DNA of 64,000 bases from Paenarthrobacter sp. AR 02 (GCF_021538675.1 NZ_JAJUKH010000015.1:1-64000), one strand, 5' to 3'. Numbered from the stretch's first letter, positions 16,698-26,090 are shown. Notes: generated by a model from the letters alone, not told the origin. A program made the numbers and translations.

Positions 16698-18800
16698 CTA
16701 ACGGGACTTGGCGGCCTTCAAGGCAAGCAGGGCTTTCTCGTCGGCAGGAGCGGTGCCACTGGCGCGCTGCCCACGGAAATGATCGCGGGCCTGGTCCTGA
16801 CGGGTGGCTTCAGCCCCGGTCGCGATGGCAGCGCGCAGGTGTTCCGGGCCGTATCCAAAGGCATCGACGAGGTCCAGTGCGTGTGGCCGGATCTTGACCA
16901 GCAGGCGGTTGATATAGGTGCCCACGGTCCGGCCACGCTGCATGGACAACCTGCCGTTCATGAGGTACCAGGAGAGGTGCTTCTCGATCAGCGACAAGCC
17001 GAACAGATCACGCAGCCAGGTCAGGACACGCTTGGTTCCCTCATCGGCAACGTGGGGGAGTGCCTCTGTGAAAGCCTCCCACTGCAGGAGTTCTGCGTGG
17101 GCCTGTGCAGCTTCGATGAGTTCGTGCTGGTGCTGGTTGAACAGTGCGGCGGCCTGGTGCTGGGGAAGCTTGTTGGCACCCTTGAGTGCCGCACCCACCT
17201 CAGCGACCATGGACTGGACCCGGTCAGCGAGCAAGGTCCGCTGGCCTTCTTCGTCCCGCAGCGCCAGCGCCGCTTTTTGGACCGAGCCAGTGTCGGCAAC
17301 GAACTGTGCAACCTGCCGCAGCCCCGTCCTGTGCAAGGCCACCCCGGCGGCCTGATCCACAACGTAGCGGGCAAGGACGCCGAAGTCGGCGCTGCGGAAT
17401 TCCTTGGCGTAATCGGCCAGCAGGCGCTTTGCCACCAGCTGCAGCAGGACGGTGTTGTCGCCCTCGAACGTCACATACACGTCCAGGTCCGCACGCAAGG
17501 AGGCGAAGCGGTTCTCGATCAGGAAGCCGGCACCGCCACATGCTTCGCGGCATTCCTGCAGCGTATCCAGGGCATGCCAGGTGCTGAGCGGCTTGAGTGC
17601 GGCAGCGAGCGTCTCCAGGTCCTGCCGGTCGGCGTCGGTGTCGTGCGCGCCTGAGAAGACGTCGTCGAATTTCTGCAACAGCTGTTCGTGCGCGAAGCTG
17701 GCTGCATACGTTGTGGCCAGCCTGGTGAACAGGCGCCGCTGGTGCCGCTGGTAATCCAACAGTACCTCCTCATCCGTGGCGGACGAGGCATTGAACTGCC
17801 GGCGTTCGGTGGCGTACTGGATGGCCGTCTTGAGCGCGAGCTTGCTCGCCGCAACCGCGGCGCCGTCCAGAGAAACCCGCCCCTGGACCAGGGTTCCCAA
17901 CATGGTGAAGAAGCGGCGCCCCGGGCTCTCGATGGTGGAGGTGTAGGTGCCGTCCGCAGCCACGTCGCCATACCGGTTCAGCAGGTTGGTCCGGGGGATA
18001 CGGACATTGGTGAAGTGCAGCCGGCCGTTGTCGATGCCGTTCAGGCCACCCTTGATGCCGTCGTCCTCGCCGCCGATGCCGGGCAGGAATTCCTTGGTGG
18101 CGGGGTCGCGGAGTTCGACGTAGAAGGCGTGGACGCCGTGAGTGACATTCTTGGTAATCAGCTGCGCGAATACGACGGCGGCAAGGCCGTCAGTGGCAGC
18201 GTTGCCGATGTAGTCCTTCCAGGCAGCACGGAAGGGCGTGTTGATGACGAATTCCTGGCTGGCTTCGTCATACGTGGCGGTGGTGGCAATGCTGGCCACA
18301 TCTGAGCCATGCCCTGTTTCTGTCATCGCAAAGCAGCCGGGTATCTCCAGGCTCATGATGCCGGGGAGCCACTTGTCCTGGTGTTCAGCGGTGCCCAGGT
18401 GCATCACGGCGGAGCCGAACAGGCCCCACTGCACACCGGCTTTGATCTGCAGGGAGGGATCTGCGGTGACGATCTCCTCGAAGCCTGCGATGTTGCCGCC
18501 GTGATCGTCGGAACCGCCCAGGCGGGTCGGGAAGGCGCGGTGGACGGTGTTGTTGTCCACCAGGAATTTCAACTGCTCGAAGACGCGGGCGCGGTGCTCG
18601 GTGTGGTGCAACCCTTCGATCTTTTGCACGGCCGGGTTGCCTGCCACCTTGCGGGCCTCGTGACGGATATGGGCCCACTTGCCGAGGAGTTGCTCCCCGA
18701 GCGCGGCCACATCCACGACGGGTTCAGTGGCAGCGGTGGCGGCGTCGTCGCGGCCGGAGGATTTCTGGGCCGATGAGGCCTTGTCCACTACTTCAGTCAT
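16698..18800 (-). CDS. Acyl-CoA dehydrogenase / acyl-CoA oxidase-like flavoprotein
   Basis: The 700-residue protein is far longer than the 380-residue short-chain enzymes and resembles acyl-CoA oxidase-like dehydrogenases of Actinobacteria. The FAD/substrate segment CFAMTETGHGSDVASIAT and the later REACGGAGFLIENRFASLRADLDVYVTFEGDNTVL are typical of ACOX-like proteins. A C-terminal helical domain of about 150 residues follows. It should oxidise acyl-CoA to trans-2-enoyl-CoA in beta-oxidation. The ATG at 18800 is preceded by GAAGGAAG. It lies 46 nt downstream of the TetR gene on the same strand, so the two are likely cotranscribed from the operator region at 19.55 kb. Confidence 0.9.
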   Translation of the reverse strand: MTEVVDKASSAQKSSGRDDAATAATEPVVDVAALGEQLLGKWAHIRHEARKVAGNPAVQKIEGLHHTEHRARVFEQLKFLVDNNTVHRAFPTRLGGSDDHGGNIAGFEEIVTADPSLQIKAGVQWGLFGSAVMHLGTAEHQDKWLPGIMSLEIPGCFAMTETGHGSDVASIATTATYDEASQEFVINTPFRAAWKDYIGNAATDGLAAVVFAQLITKNVTHGVHAFYVELRDPATKEFLPGIGGEDDGIKGGLNGIDNGRLHFTNVRIPRTNLLNRYGDVAADGTYTSTIESPGRRFFTMLGTLVQGRVSLDGAAVAASKLALKTAIQYATERRQFNASSATDEEVLLDYQRHQRRLFTRLATTYAASFAHEQLLQKFDDVFSGAHDTDADRQDLETLAAALKPLSTWHALDTLQECREACGGAGFLIENRFASLRADLDVYVTFEGDNTVLLQLVAKRLLADYAKEFRSADFGVLARYVVDQAAGVALHRTGLRQVAQFVADTGSVQKAALALRDEEGQRTLLADRVQSMVAEVGAALKGANKLPQHQAAALFNQHQHELIEAAQAHAELLQWEAFTEALPHVADEGTKRVLTWLRDLFGLSLIEKHLSWYLMNGRLSMQRGRTVGTYINRLLVKIRPHALDLVDAFGYGPEHLRAAIATGAEATRQDQARDHFRGQRASGTAPADEKALLALKAAKSR

Positions 18801-18846
18801 GTTGCTTCCTTCTTTGGTTCCGACAACTGATGAGTCATTGCTGGTG

Positions 18847-19548
18847 TCAGGTGGTGGTCTTGAGGGCCGGAGCGATGCCCAGGCACAGCCAATCGGTAAT
18901 CTGCCCGGCCATGGTTGCCTGATCGGGCTTTGCGCTGTCCGCGGGGCTTCCCAACCACATCTCGCCGGCATTCCTGACCAGCCCGATTGCGGCCGTGGGC
19001 CAATAGACGATTACCGACTCGTGGTGGTCGCCGAGGTATTCACGCATGGGCGTGGCGATCATCCCGGTGATCTGTTCGAAAAAATTGCCCAGCGCACCGG
19101 ATGCCGCGATGGCGTCCTGGGCGGATGCCTCGCCTGGCGAGAGCCGGGTAATAAAGGCGTAGACATTGGGACTTGATTCGGCCATTTGAAGATAAGCGGA
19201 CACCATGGCCAGCAAACCTTCCCGGGGCGTTTGGGCCTGTTGGGCTGCTTCCTGCATGCGGCGTTGCATTTGTCCGAGGACTACCTCACCCATGGCCTGC
19301 TGCAGCCCTGCCTTGTCACCGAAATAGCGGTAGAAAACCGACTTCGATGTGCCCGCTGCGCTTGCGATGTCCTCCATGGAGGAGTCGCTGCCCAGCTTAT
19401 GCACGGCCTTGCGGGCCGCCTTGATGAGTTCCCGCCGGCGTTCTTCCCGGTGCGACTGCCAGCGGGCGGCCCGGCCGTCAACCACCCCAACGGCACCGGC
19501 TTGCGGGGTCGCTGTTGAGACGGCGGATTCATCGTGGCTGTTGTTCAC
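18847..19548 (-). CDS. TetR/AcrR-family regulator of the adjacent fatty-acid genes
   Basis: The 233-residue protein has an N-terminal helix-turn-helix, MEDIASAAGTSKSVFYRYFGDKAGLQQAM, and a helical ligand-binding domain. I chose the GTG at 19548, which abuts a perfect inverted repeat and leaves no room for a normal ribosome-binding site, so translation may be leaderless. A longer start would overlap the divergent thiolase gene. It sits upstream of the acyl-CoA dehydrogenase and divergent from thiolase-fabG-maoC. Local repression with an acyl-CoA-type inducer is likely, but the ligand is inferred. Confidence 0.85.
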   Translation of the reverse strand: MNNSHDESAVSTATPQAGAVGVVDGRAARWQSHREERRRELIKAARKAVHKLGSDSSMEDIASAAGTSKSVFYRYFGDKAGLQQAMGEVVLGQMQRRMQEAAQQAQTPREGLLAMVSAYLQMAESSPNVYAFITRLSPGEASAQDAIAASGALGNFFEQITGMIATPMREYLGDHHESVIVYWPTAAIGLVRNAGEMWLGSPADSAKPDQATMAGQITDWLCLGIAPALKTTT

Positions 19549-19579
19549 GATACCCAGCGTATCAGGTACGCTGGGTATC
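19549..19579. promoter_or_regulatory. Perfect inverted repeat, likely TetR operator
   Basis: GATACCCAGCGTA is repeated in reverse complement as TACGCTGGGTATC around a 5-nt spacer (TCAGG). It lies exactly between the divergent regulator and thiolase genes. Two 13-bp arms with a short spacer fit a TetR dimer site. I did not see a second copy in the window. Confidence 0.7.
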
Positions 19580-19609
19580 AGTAACCCGCATTGATCGAAG
19601 GAGACCAGC

Positions 19610-20962
19610 ATGGCTGCATCAGATCTGAACCCGAACGCTTCCCGGGAACACACCGCTAGGCCCACGGCGAACCGCGCCGCCGTTATTGTCGGCGGCAACC
19701 GCATCCCCTTCGCCCGGACCGGCGGCGCCTACGCCAAATCCTCCAACCAGGACATGCTGACCGCCTCACTTGAGGGGCTCATTGCCCGGTTTGGCCTGCA
19801 GGACGAACGCATCGGCGAAGTCGCGGCCGGAGCGGTGCTCAAGCACTCAAGGGACTTCAACCTCACCCGCGAAGCCGTCCTCGGCTCGGCCCTTTCACCC
19901 GAGACACCGGCCTACGACCTTCAGCAGGCCTGCGCGACCGGACTGGAGACAGTCCTGGGGCTGGCCAACAAGATCAAGCTGGGCCAGATCGACTCGGCGA
20001 TCGCCGGCGGCGTTGATTCAGCCTCGGATGCGCCCATCGCAGTGAGCGAGGGCCTCCGCGAGATACTGCTGGACCTGAACCGCGCCAAGACCCCGGTGCA
20101 GAAAGTGAAGATCCTCAGCCGCATCAGGCCCAAGGATCTGGCACCCGATGCCCCGAACACCGGCGAACCGCGGACAGGCCTCTCCATGGGGGAGCACCAG
20201 GCCCTCACCACCGCACAGTGGAAGATCACCCGTGAGGCCCAGGATGAACTGGCTTTCAACAGCCACCGCAACCTGGCAGCCGCCTACGAGCGGGGCTTCT
20301 TCGATGACCTCATCACTCCCTACCGCGGACTCAACCGCGACTCCAACCTCCGCCCCGATACCACGCTGGAGAAGCTGTCCACACTGAAGCCGGTCTTCGG
20401 CAGGAACCTTGGCGCCGAGGCAACAATGACGGCCGGCAACTCCACCCCATTGACTGACGGCGCCTCCACCGTCCTGCTGGCAAGCACGGAATGGGCCGAT
20501 ACCCACGGCCTGCCGAAGCTGGCCACGGTCCTGGATGGTGAGGCGGCCGCCGTCGACTTCGTCCACGGCAAGGACGGCCTGCTGATGGCTCCCGTCTTCG
20601 CTGTCCCGCGCCTGCTGGCCCGCCATGGACTGACCTTTGAGGACATCGACTTCTTCGAGATCCATGAAGCCTTTGCCGGAACCGTCCTGAGCACGCTGGC
20701 CGCATGGGAAGACGAGGAATTCGGCCGCACCCGCCTGGGCCTGGACGGTGCACTGGGCAAGGTGGACCGCGCAAAGCTCAACGTCAATGGCTCCTCGCTC
20801 GCGGCAGGACACCCTTTCGCCGCAACGGGTGGGAGGATCGTGGCATCGCTTGCCAAGATGCTGCATGAGAAGGGCACCGTCAACGGGCGGCCCGCGCGGG
20901 GCCTGATCTCCGTGTGCGCCGCCGGCGGGCAGGGCGTCGTCGCCATACTGGAAGCAGCTTAG
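19610..20962 (+). CDS. Acetyl-CoA C-acyltransferase (thiolase)
   Basis: The 450-residue enzyme performs the thiolytic step of beta-oxidation, or the reverse condensation. The nucleophilic Cys is in LQQACATGLE, the second-site His in FEIHEAFAGTVL, and the C-terminal active site is VCAAGGQGVVA, with GHPFAATGGR preceding it. This arrangement fits FadI-like thiolases. The start has GAAGGAG 6-8 nt upstream, downstream of the inverted repeat. It heads a thiolase, FabG-like, MaoC operon matching the four-step cycle together with the divergent acyl-CoA dehydrogenase. Confidence 0.92.
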   Translation: MAASDLNPNASREHTARPTANRAAVIVGGNRIPFARTGGAYAKSSNQDMLTASLEGLIARFGLQDERIGEVAAGAVLKHSRDFNLTREAVLGSALSPETPAYDLQQACATGLETVLGLANKIKLGQIDSAIAGGVDSASDAPIAVSEGLREILLDLNRAKTPVQKVKILSRIRPKDLAPDAPNTGEPRTGLSMGEHQALTTAQWKITREAQDELAFNSHRNLAAAYERGFFDDLITPYRGLNRDSNLRPDTTLEKLSTLKPVFGRNLGAEATMTAGNSTPLTDGASTVLLASTEWADTHGLPKLATVLDGEAAAVDFVHGKDGLLMAPVFAVPRLLARHGLTFEDIDFFEIHEAFAGTVLSTLAAWEDEEFGRTRLGLDGALGKVDRAKLNVNGSSLAAGHPFAATGGRIVASLAKMLHEKGTVNGRPARGLISVCAAGGQGVVAILEAA

Positions 20963-20970
20963 GGGGAGTC

Positions 20971-22311
20971 TTGGCAGATAAATACACACAATTGGTGAGC
21001 CAAGGGCTCGGCAAGGACCTCGCCAAAAGGCTCGGCCTTCCCCAGCCGGTGGAACTTCGGCGTTACAGCGCCGGTGCACCGCTGGTCACCGGCCCTGTCC
21101 TCGTCAGCGGGGACAGCCCGGGCGCCGACGACATCGCCACAACCCTGCTGGGGTGGGGCCTGGATGTCCGGCGGAACGCCCTGCCCAAGGAAAAACTCGG
21201 CGCGATCGTACTGGTCCTGGATGCCGTGCAGCACCCCGACGACCTCGCAAAACCCGTCCTCACAGCGGGGTCCTCGTTGCGTGACCTCGCCGTCAACGCC
21301 AGGGTAGTCACCATCTCGCGCACTGCGGACTCCGCCCAGTCTCCGGCCTCCGCCGCCGCGCGGCAGGGCATTGATGGCTTTTTGCGGTCCTTGGCCAAGG
21401 AGCTTCGGGCAGGGGCAACGGCCAATGGCATTCTCCTGGCCGACGACCTTGCAACCACCAGTCCCTCGGCACTGGGAGCCCTGCGCTTCTTCCTGTCGGG
21501 ACGTTCTGCCTATGTTGACGGACAGTTCCTGACGGTCAGCTCCACCAAGGGCATCATGCCGGGCGATCCGGAGAAGCCACTGGCCGGAAAGGTCGCCGTG
21601 GTGACCGGCGCGGCGCGTGGCATCGGGGCAGCTATTGCCCGGACGCTTCACCGTGACGGTGCCACCGTAGTCGCTGTGGACATTCCCGCCGCCGGTGACC
21701 ACCTGGCGAGGGTCGCCAACGAGGTCCGGGGGACCGCCCTGCAGCTGGACATCAGCCGCGACGACGCCGGCCACCGCATCATTGAGCACGCCGTGGAACG
21801 CCACGGACGGCTCGATATCGTTGTCCACAACGCGGGGATCACCCGGGACAGGCTGCTGGCCAACATGGATGAGGGCCGCTGGCGCTCAGTTATCGCGGTC
21901 AACATTGCGGCCCAACTCCGGATCAACGAGGCCTTGCTGGCCTCGGAACATTTCAAAGACTCGCCCCGTATCGTCTCGGTCGCCTCCACGAGCGGCATCG
22001 CCGGCAACCGGGGACAGACAAACTACGGAGCGTCAAAGGGCGGGGTGATCGGCATGGTGCGTTCCACTGCCGACCACATGGAACCATTCGGTGGAACCAT
22101 CAACGCAGTTGCCCCGGGCTTCATAGAAACGGAGATGACAGCCAAGATGCCGTTCGCCATCCGCGAGGCGGCCCGCAGGCTCAACTCCCTCAAGCAAGGC
22201 GGCCAACCCCAGGACGTCGCCGAGGCCATAGCGTTCCTGGCCAGTGACGCCGCCGGCGGAATCACGGGAGGGGTGCTGCGGGTGTGCGGCCAACAACTGG
22301 TGGGAGCATGA
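20971..22311 (+). CDS. High-molecular-weight FabG-type 3-oxoacyl reductase
   Basis: The 446-residue SDR has an N-terminal degenerate Rossmann-like domain (about 200 residues) and a C-terminal catalytic FabG domain. The latter carries VTGAARGIGAAIARTL, HNAG, the catalytic Ser in VASTSGIAGN, and Tyr/Lys in NYGASKGG. This matches the FabG4 group, which interconverts 3-oxoacyl- and 3-hydroxyacyl-CoA. The TTG at 20971 is preceded by AGGGGGAG, starting 8 nt after the thiolase stop. The stop overlaps the maoC start by ATGA. Confidence 0.9.
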   Translation: MADKYTQLVSQGLGKDLAKRLGLPQPVELRRYSAGAPLVTGPVLVSGDSPGADDIATTLLGWGLDVRRNALPKEKLGAIVLVLDAVQHPDDLAKPVLTAGSSLRDLAVNARVVTISRTADSAQSPASAAARQGIDGFLRSLAKELRAGATANGILLADDLATTSPSALGALRFFLSGRSAYVDGQFLTVSSTKGIMPGDPEKPLAGKVAVVTGAARGIGAAIARTLHRDGATVVAVDIPAAGDHLARVANEVRGTALQLDISRDDAGHRIIEHAVERHGRLDIVVHNAGITRDRLLANMDEGRWRSVIAVNIAAQLRINEALLASEHFKDSPRIVSVASTSGIAGNRGQTNYGASKGGVIGMVRSTADHMEPFGGTINAVAPGFIETEMTAKMPFAIREAARRLNSLKQGGQPQDVAEAIAFLASDAAGGITGGVLRVCGQQLVGA

Positions 22312-23234
22312 GCACCCTGCAGCCGGTCCTTCTTGGCGAACTTCCGTCGCTGTCCAAGCTGTACGTGAATGCGGCGGCCACGGCAGCACGGCGCCGGGTC
22401 CTTGGTGCGGCGGGTGGGACAGGGCAATTGCCGGCCGTCAGCCATGAGGTACGGAACGTCCATGCCGACGTCGGAAACCTCACCGCCTACCAGCACCTGG
22501 TCGGCGAGACCGCCAGCGACACCCTGCCCGCCGGGTACGTGCATGCACTGGCGTTTCCCATCTCCATGAGCGTCATGAACCGGGACGATTTTCCCCTGCC
22601 CCTCCTGGGGATGATCCACTTGAAGAACAAGGTGGAGCAAAGGGTTCCCATCGTATTCTCCGAGTCCCTGGACATCCTTTCCTGGGCAGAGAACCTGTCC
22701 GGGCACAGGGCAGGGACCCAGGTGGACATTGTGGCCGAGGTCCGTTCACATTCAACCGGTGAATTGCTCTGGCGGGGCGTCTCTACCTACCTCGCCAAAG
22801 GAAGCTTCCTTCCTGGCATCGACAAGCCGGGGGCCCCGAATGGCGCCGCTGGGACCGGGGATTTCTCCCCGCCCAACCCTACGGCGCTCTGGCAACTTGG
22901 CCTCGATACCGGGCGGAACTACGCCACGGTTTCCGGCGACTTCAATCCGATCCACCTGAGCGTCCTGTCGGCCAAGGCGCTCGGCTTGCGTGGTTCAATT
23001 GCCCACGGAATGTACCTGGCATCCCGAGCGTTGGCGGACGTTGGAGCGGTGAAGCCGGATTCGTTCGCCTGGGAGGTGGCGTTCGAGGCTCCAGTGTTCC
23101 TTCCGGCACGGGTCGCGTTGGACATCACCACGGTCCCGTCGGAGTCCGGTGGCTGGGAGCGCTCGGATTACGTCGCGTGGAATCCCCGAAGCGGGCGTCG
23201 GCACTTCACAGGCACAGTCTCCGCGCTGGCCTAA
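22308..23234 (+). CDS. MaoC-family hydratase
   Basis: The 308-residue double hot-dog protein is predicted to hydrate 2-enoyl-CoA. The catalytic motif appears in the C-terminal hot-dog as YATVSGDFNPIHLS, followed by GSIAHGMYLASRAL. The N-terminal hot-dog lacks the active-site pair, as in other double-hot-dog hydratases. It is translationally coupled to the FabG-like reductase and ends the operon before a strong terminator. Confidence 0.88.
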   Translation: MSTLQPVLLGELPSLSKLYVNAAATAARRRVLGAAGGTGQLPAVSHEVRNVHADVGNLTAYQHLVGETASDTLPAGYVHALAFPISMSVMNRDDFPLPLLGMIHLKNKVEQRVPIVFSESLDILSWAENLSGHRAGTQVDIVAEVRSHSTGELLWRGVSTYLAKGSFLPGIDKPGAPNGAAGTGDFSPPNPTALWQLGLDTGRNYATVSGDFNPIHLSVLSAKALGLRGSIAHGMYLASRALADVGAVKPDSFAWEVAFEAPVFLPARVALDITTVPSESGGWERSDYVAWNPRSGRRHFTGTVSALA

Positions 23235-23249
23235 GACAACACGGACGAC

Positions 23250-23284
23250 GGCGGCGGTCACCTTCGGGGGACCGCCGCCTTTTT
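23250..23284 (+). terminator. Terminator after the thiolase-fabG-maoC operon
   Basis: GGCGGCGGTC pairs with GACCGCCGCC, extended by further CC/GG pairs around a TTCG loop and followed by five T residues. Confidence 0.85.
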
Positions 23285-23320
23285 CGTACCTGTGTTGTGC
23301 ATCTGTCCGTGCGGCCTAGG

Positions 23321-24292
23321 TTAGTCCTTCTTGCTGTCAGCACTTTCCGGCACATATGCGCCAGCCCAGCGGAAGACTTCCTGGAAAAACCGGCTCCTCG
23401 CCGGTTCGGCCGAGAGCGCCAGGTCGTGGATGCCGCCGTCGATCCTTGCCAAAGTCACCAGGCGGCCGAGCCGTGTACTGCGGTCAGCGATGTGCCGCAC
23501 GTCCAGGACGATGTCCGCGGAACTGATGGTCTCCAGCGGTGCTGTCTCTGCGGCGCTGGCCGTCGACGCGCACACCAGGACCGGGCAGCGGATGTCCAGC
23601 CCTTTGGCGAGTTCGGCGTGACCGCGCCGGATCGCACGAAGCCAGCCTGCCAGCACCGGAAAGCCTTCGAGCGGCTTCCAGGCGAGGTTGAAATCCCAGG
23701 CACCCCCGGTGGTTACGTGCAGGCTCTGGCCGTACCGCTGACCCAGCACGCCCACCTGGCGTCTCGGCTGGTAGTTGGCAAGGCGTTCGACGACGGCGGT
23801 ACCCACCGTGCGCTGGAAGAAAGGCTTGTTCAGGTCGAACCACGGGCTATTGAGGACCAACGCGTCCACGATGCCATCGAAACGCCGCCGATGCGCCCAC
23901 AGGCTGGTCACCAAACCGCCCGTCGAGTGGCCAAGGACAACCAGTACGTCGTGTCCGTCCTCGTCCTTGATGATCCGCGCGGCCTCGTCCAGCTCTTCGT
24001 CATAGCTTTGGAGTGACTCGATGTAGTTGGGCGTCTGGTGGGGCAGGAGCGAGCGTCCGTATTTTCGGAGGTCCAGGGCATAGAAGTCGTACCCGGCCTT
24101 GATCCACTCATCAGCCAGGTGCCCTTGGAAGAAGTAGTCCACGAAGCCGTGAACGTACAGCACCGCCCGCCCGGTCGGCGCCGTGGCTTTCCGCGACAGG
24201 AGGGTAGCTGTTACTTCACCCTCGTCATCGGCCTGGAGTGCCAGCGTCCGTACCGTGTACTCGGCGCCGAGGATGACTTCTGAGCTGTCCAT
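23321..24292 (-). CDS. Alpha/beta hydrolase (serine hydrolase, monoacylglycerol-lipase-like)
   Basis: The 323-residue cytosolic protein has the nucleophile elbow VVLGHSTGGLV. An oxyanion-region motif YVHGFVDYF lies near residue 47, and a C-terminal histidine sits in DGGIHDLALS. Residues LDLRKYGRSL fit lysophospholipase/monoglyceride-lipase-like serine hydrolases. Substrate is unknown. The ATG at 24292 is near the tRNA-Leu terminator. Convergence with the maoC operon suggests but does not prove a role in lipid turnover. Confidence 0.8.
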   Translation of the reverse strand: MDSSEVILGAEYTVRTLALQADDEGEVTATLLSRKATAPTGRAVLYVHGFVDYFFQGHLADEWIKAGYDFYALDLRKYGRSLLPHQTPNYIESLQSYDEELDEAARIIKDEDGHDVLVVLGHSTGGLVTSLWAHRRRFDGIVDALVLNSPWFDLNKPFFQRTVGTAVVERLANYQPRRQVGVLGQRYGQSLHVTTGGAWDFNLAWKPLEGFPVLAGWLRAIRRGHAELAKGLDIRCPVLVCASTASAAETAPLETISSADIVLDVRHIADRSTRLGRLVTLARIDGGIHDLALSAEPARSRFFQEVFRWAGAYVPESADSKKD

Positions 24293-24371
24293 CGTTTCCT
24301 TATGTGAGCTGGGAAGTGATACGTGTGATCAAACTCGCATTGTATGGGCCGGCGAACTCCCGACAAAACAA

Positions 24372-24406
24372 ACAAGGCCCGGAATCCTTTGGATTCCAGG
24401 CCTTGT
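24372..24406 (-). terminator. Terminator of the tRNA-Leu gene
   Basis: On the minus strand, ACAAGGCCTGGAATCC pairs with GGATTCCGGGCCTTGT around an AAA loop and is followed by TTGTTTTG. It lies directly downstream of the tRNA CCA end. Confidence 0.75.
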
Positions 24407-24408
24407 GT

Positions 24409-24494
24409 TGGTGCGCGGAGGGGGACTTGAACCCCCACCCCCTTTCGAGGACTAGCACCTCAAGCTAGCGCGTCTGCCATTCCGCCACCCGCGC
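24409..24494 (-). tRNA. tRNA-Leu(GAG)
   Basis: The minus strand reads a type II tRNA. The acceptor stem is GCGCGGG pairing with TCCGCGC and ending in encoded ACCA. The anticodon arm is CTAGC-TTGAGGT-GCTAG with anticodon GAG. A long variable arm (about TCCTCGAAAGGGGG) and the T loop GTTCAAG are present. The 86-nt length and long variable arm fit leucine tRNAs, and the anticodon loop matches E. coli tRNA-Leu(GAG). Confidence 0.95.
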
Positions 24495-24758
24495 AGGTGG
24501 TGTTCAGAGAAGTGATTAAGGACCTTGCGGTGCTTTGCTTTCCTCCGAAGCAGCGAGAAAAACTCTAACACGGTTTGGGGTTACGGAAAAATCGGGGCTG
24601 GTCAGGGCCCCTTCCTTGGTTGTCCGGCGACCCATGGCGCAACGAATTCCTGACTCGTACCGCTGCTGGTGAGTAGGCTGAGGGGACACGGGACGGGCTG
24701 CGGAAGCCGCAGAGCGCGTCGCCGGAACCTGCAGCCCAGCCACGCAAGGAGAGTTTCC

Positions 24759-26063
24759 ATGTCTGTCATCCGCCCCGAAGACGAAGTAGTCCGGATCTGC
24801 CAGGAGCTCATCCGCATTGACTCCTCGAACTTCGGCGACGACACCGGCCCGGGGGAGCGCGCGGCGGCCGAATACACTGCCGGACTCATCACCGAGGTAG
24901 GCCTCGAGGCTGAAATCTTCGAGTCCGCCCCGGGCCGCGCCAATGTGGTGACCCGCCTGGCAGGAGAAGATCCCTCGGCGGACGCTTTGGTGGTGCATGG
25001 GCACTTGGATGTGGTTCCTGCATTGAAGGACCAGTGGAGCGTTGATCCCTTCAGCGGGGAGTTGAAGGACGGGCTGGTATGGGGTCGGGGTGCCGTGGAC
25101 ATGAAGGACATGGACGCCATGATCCTCTCAGTCATGCGCGATTTTGCCCGGACCGGCCGTAAGCCCAAGCGGGACATCATCTTCGCCTTTTTTGCCGATG
25201 AGGAAGCTGGCGGCACGTACGGTGCCCGCTACGCCGTGGAACACCGGCGCGAGCTTTTCGATGGCGCCACGGAGGCCATCTCCGAAGTGGGTGGCTTCTC
25301 CGCCACGATCGGTGGGCAGCGGACCTACCTGCTCCAGACCGCTGAAAAGGGTCTCTCCTGGCTGCGGTTGGTGGCCCATGGACGTGCGGGCCACGGCTCC
25401 CAAATCAACACCGACAACGCGGTCACCCGGCTGGCTGCTGCGGTAACGAGGATTGGGGAGTACAAATGGCCAGTGGAACTGACCCCCACCACCCGCCAGT
25501 TCCTGGACGGCGTGACGGAACTGACCGGCGTCGAGTTTGACGCCGACAACCCGGACATCCTCCTGAAGGAGCTCGGCACAGTGGCCCGTTTCGTGGGTGC
25601 GACGCTGCAGAACACCTCGAATCCCACGCTGCTTCGTTCCGGCTACAAGCACAACGTCATCCCGGAGTCGGCGGAAGCTTTCGTTGACTGCCGCACTCTT
25701 CCTGGCCAGCAGGAACTGGTTTTCGAGACGATCAAGGAGCTCTCGGGGGACGGCATCGAGATCAGTTACGTCAACAAGGATGTGTCCCTTGAGGTGCCCT
25801 TCGCCGGGAACCTGGTGGACTCCATGATCGACGCCCTGCATTCGGAGGATCCCGGGGCAAAGGTCCTCCCATACACACTCTCCGGCGGCACCGATAACAA
25901 GTCGCTGAGCAAGATCGGCATCACCGGCTACGGATTCGCGCCGTTGATGCTGCCCGATGAGCTCGACTTCACCGGCATGTTCCACGGGGTGGATGAGCGG
26001 GTTCCGGCCGAGTCCCTCCAGTTCGGCGCCCGTGTCCTGAACAGGCTGCTGAGCAACTACTAG
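24759..26063 (+). CDS. M20-family metallopeptidase (ArgE/DapE-like)
   Basis: The 434-residue cytosolic zinc hydrolase has the first metal site VVHGHLDVVP, the bridging Asp in GRGAVDMKDMD, and the catalytic Glu pair in FAFFADEEAGGTYGA. The dimerisation-domain His is present in HGRAGHGSQ. These define the M20 fold, whose members cleave N-acyl or dipeptide bonds. The exact substrate (dipeptides, N-acyl amino acids) is not clear. The ATG at 24759 (MSVIRPEDEV) follows AAGGAGAG. An acyl-CoA dehydrogenase gene follows after 27 nt. Confidence 0.9.
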   Translation: MSVIRPEDEVVRICQELIRIDSSNFGDDTGPGERAAAEYTAGLITEVGLEAEIFESAPGRANVVTRLAGEDPSADALVVHGHLDVVPALKDQWSVDPFSGELKDGLVWGRGAVDMKDMDAMILSVMRDFARTGRKPKRDIIFAFFADEEAGGTYGARYAVEHRRELFDGATEAISEVGGFSATIGGQRTYLLQTAEKGLSWLRLVAHGRAGHGSQINTDNAVTRLAAAVTRIGEYKWPVELTPTTRQFLDGVTELTGVEFDADNPDILLKELGTVARFVGATLQNTSNPTLLRSGYKHNVIPESAEAFVDCRTLPGQQELVFETIKELSGDGIEISYVNKDVSLEVPFAGNLVDSMIDALHSEDPGAKVLPYTLSGGTDNKSLSKIGITGYGFAPLMLPDELDFTGMFHGVDERVPAESLQFGARVLNRLLSNY

Positions 26064-26090
26064 ACGCCACCACCAGAAGAAGGCACGTCG

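Noticed and set aside
24372..24406. Possible riboswitch near the tRNA-Leu gene
   Set aside because: The stem directly follows the tRNA and ends in a T-rich run on the minus strand, so it is a terminator.
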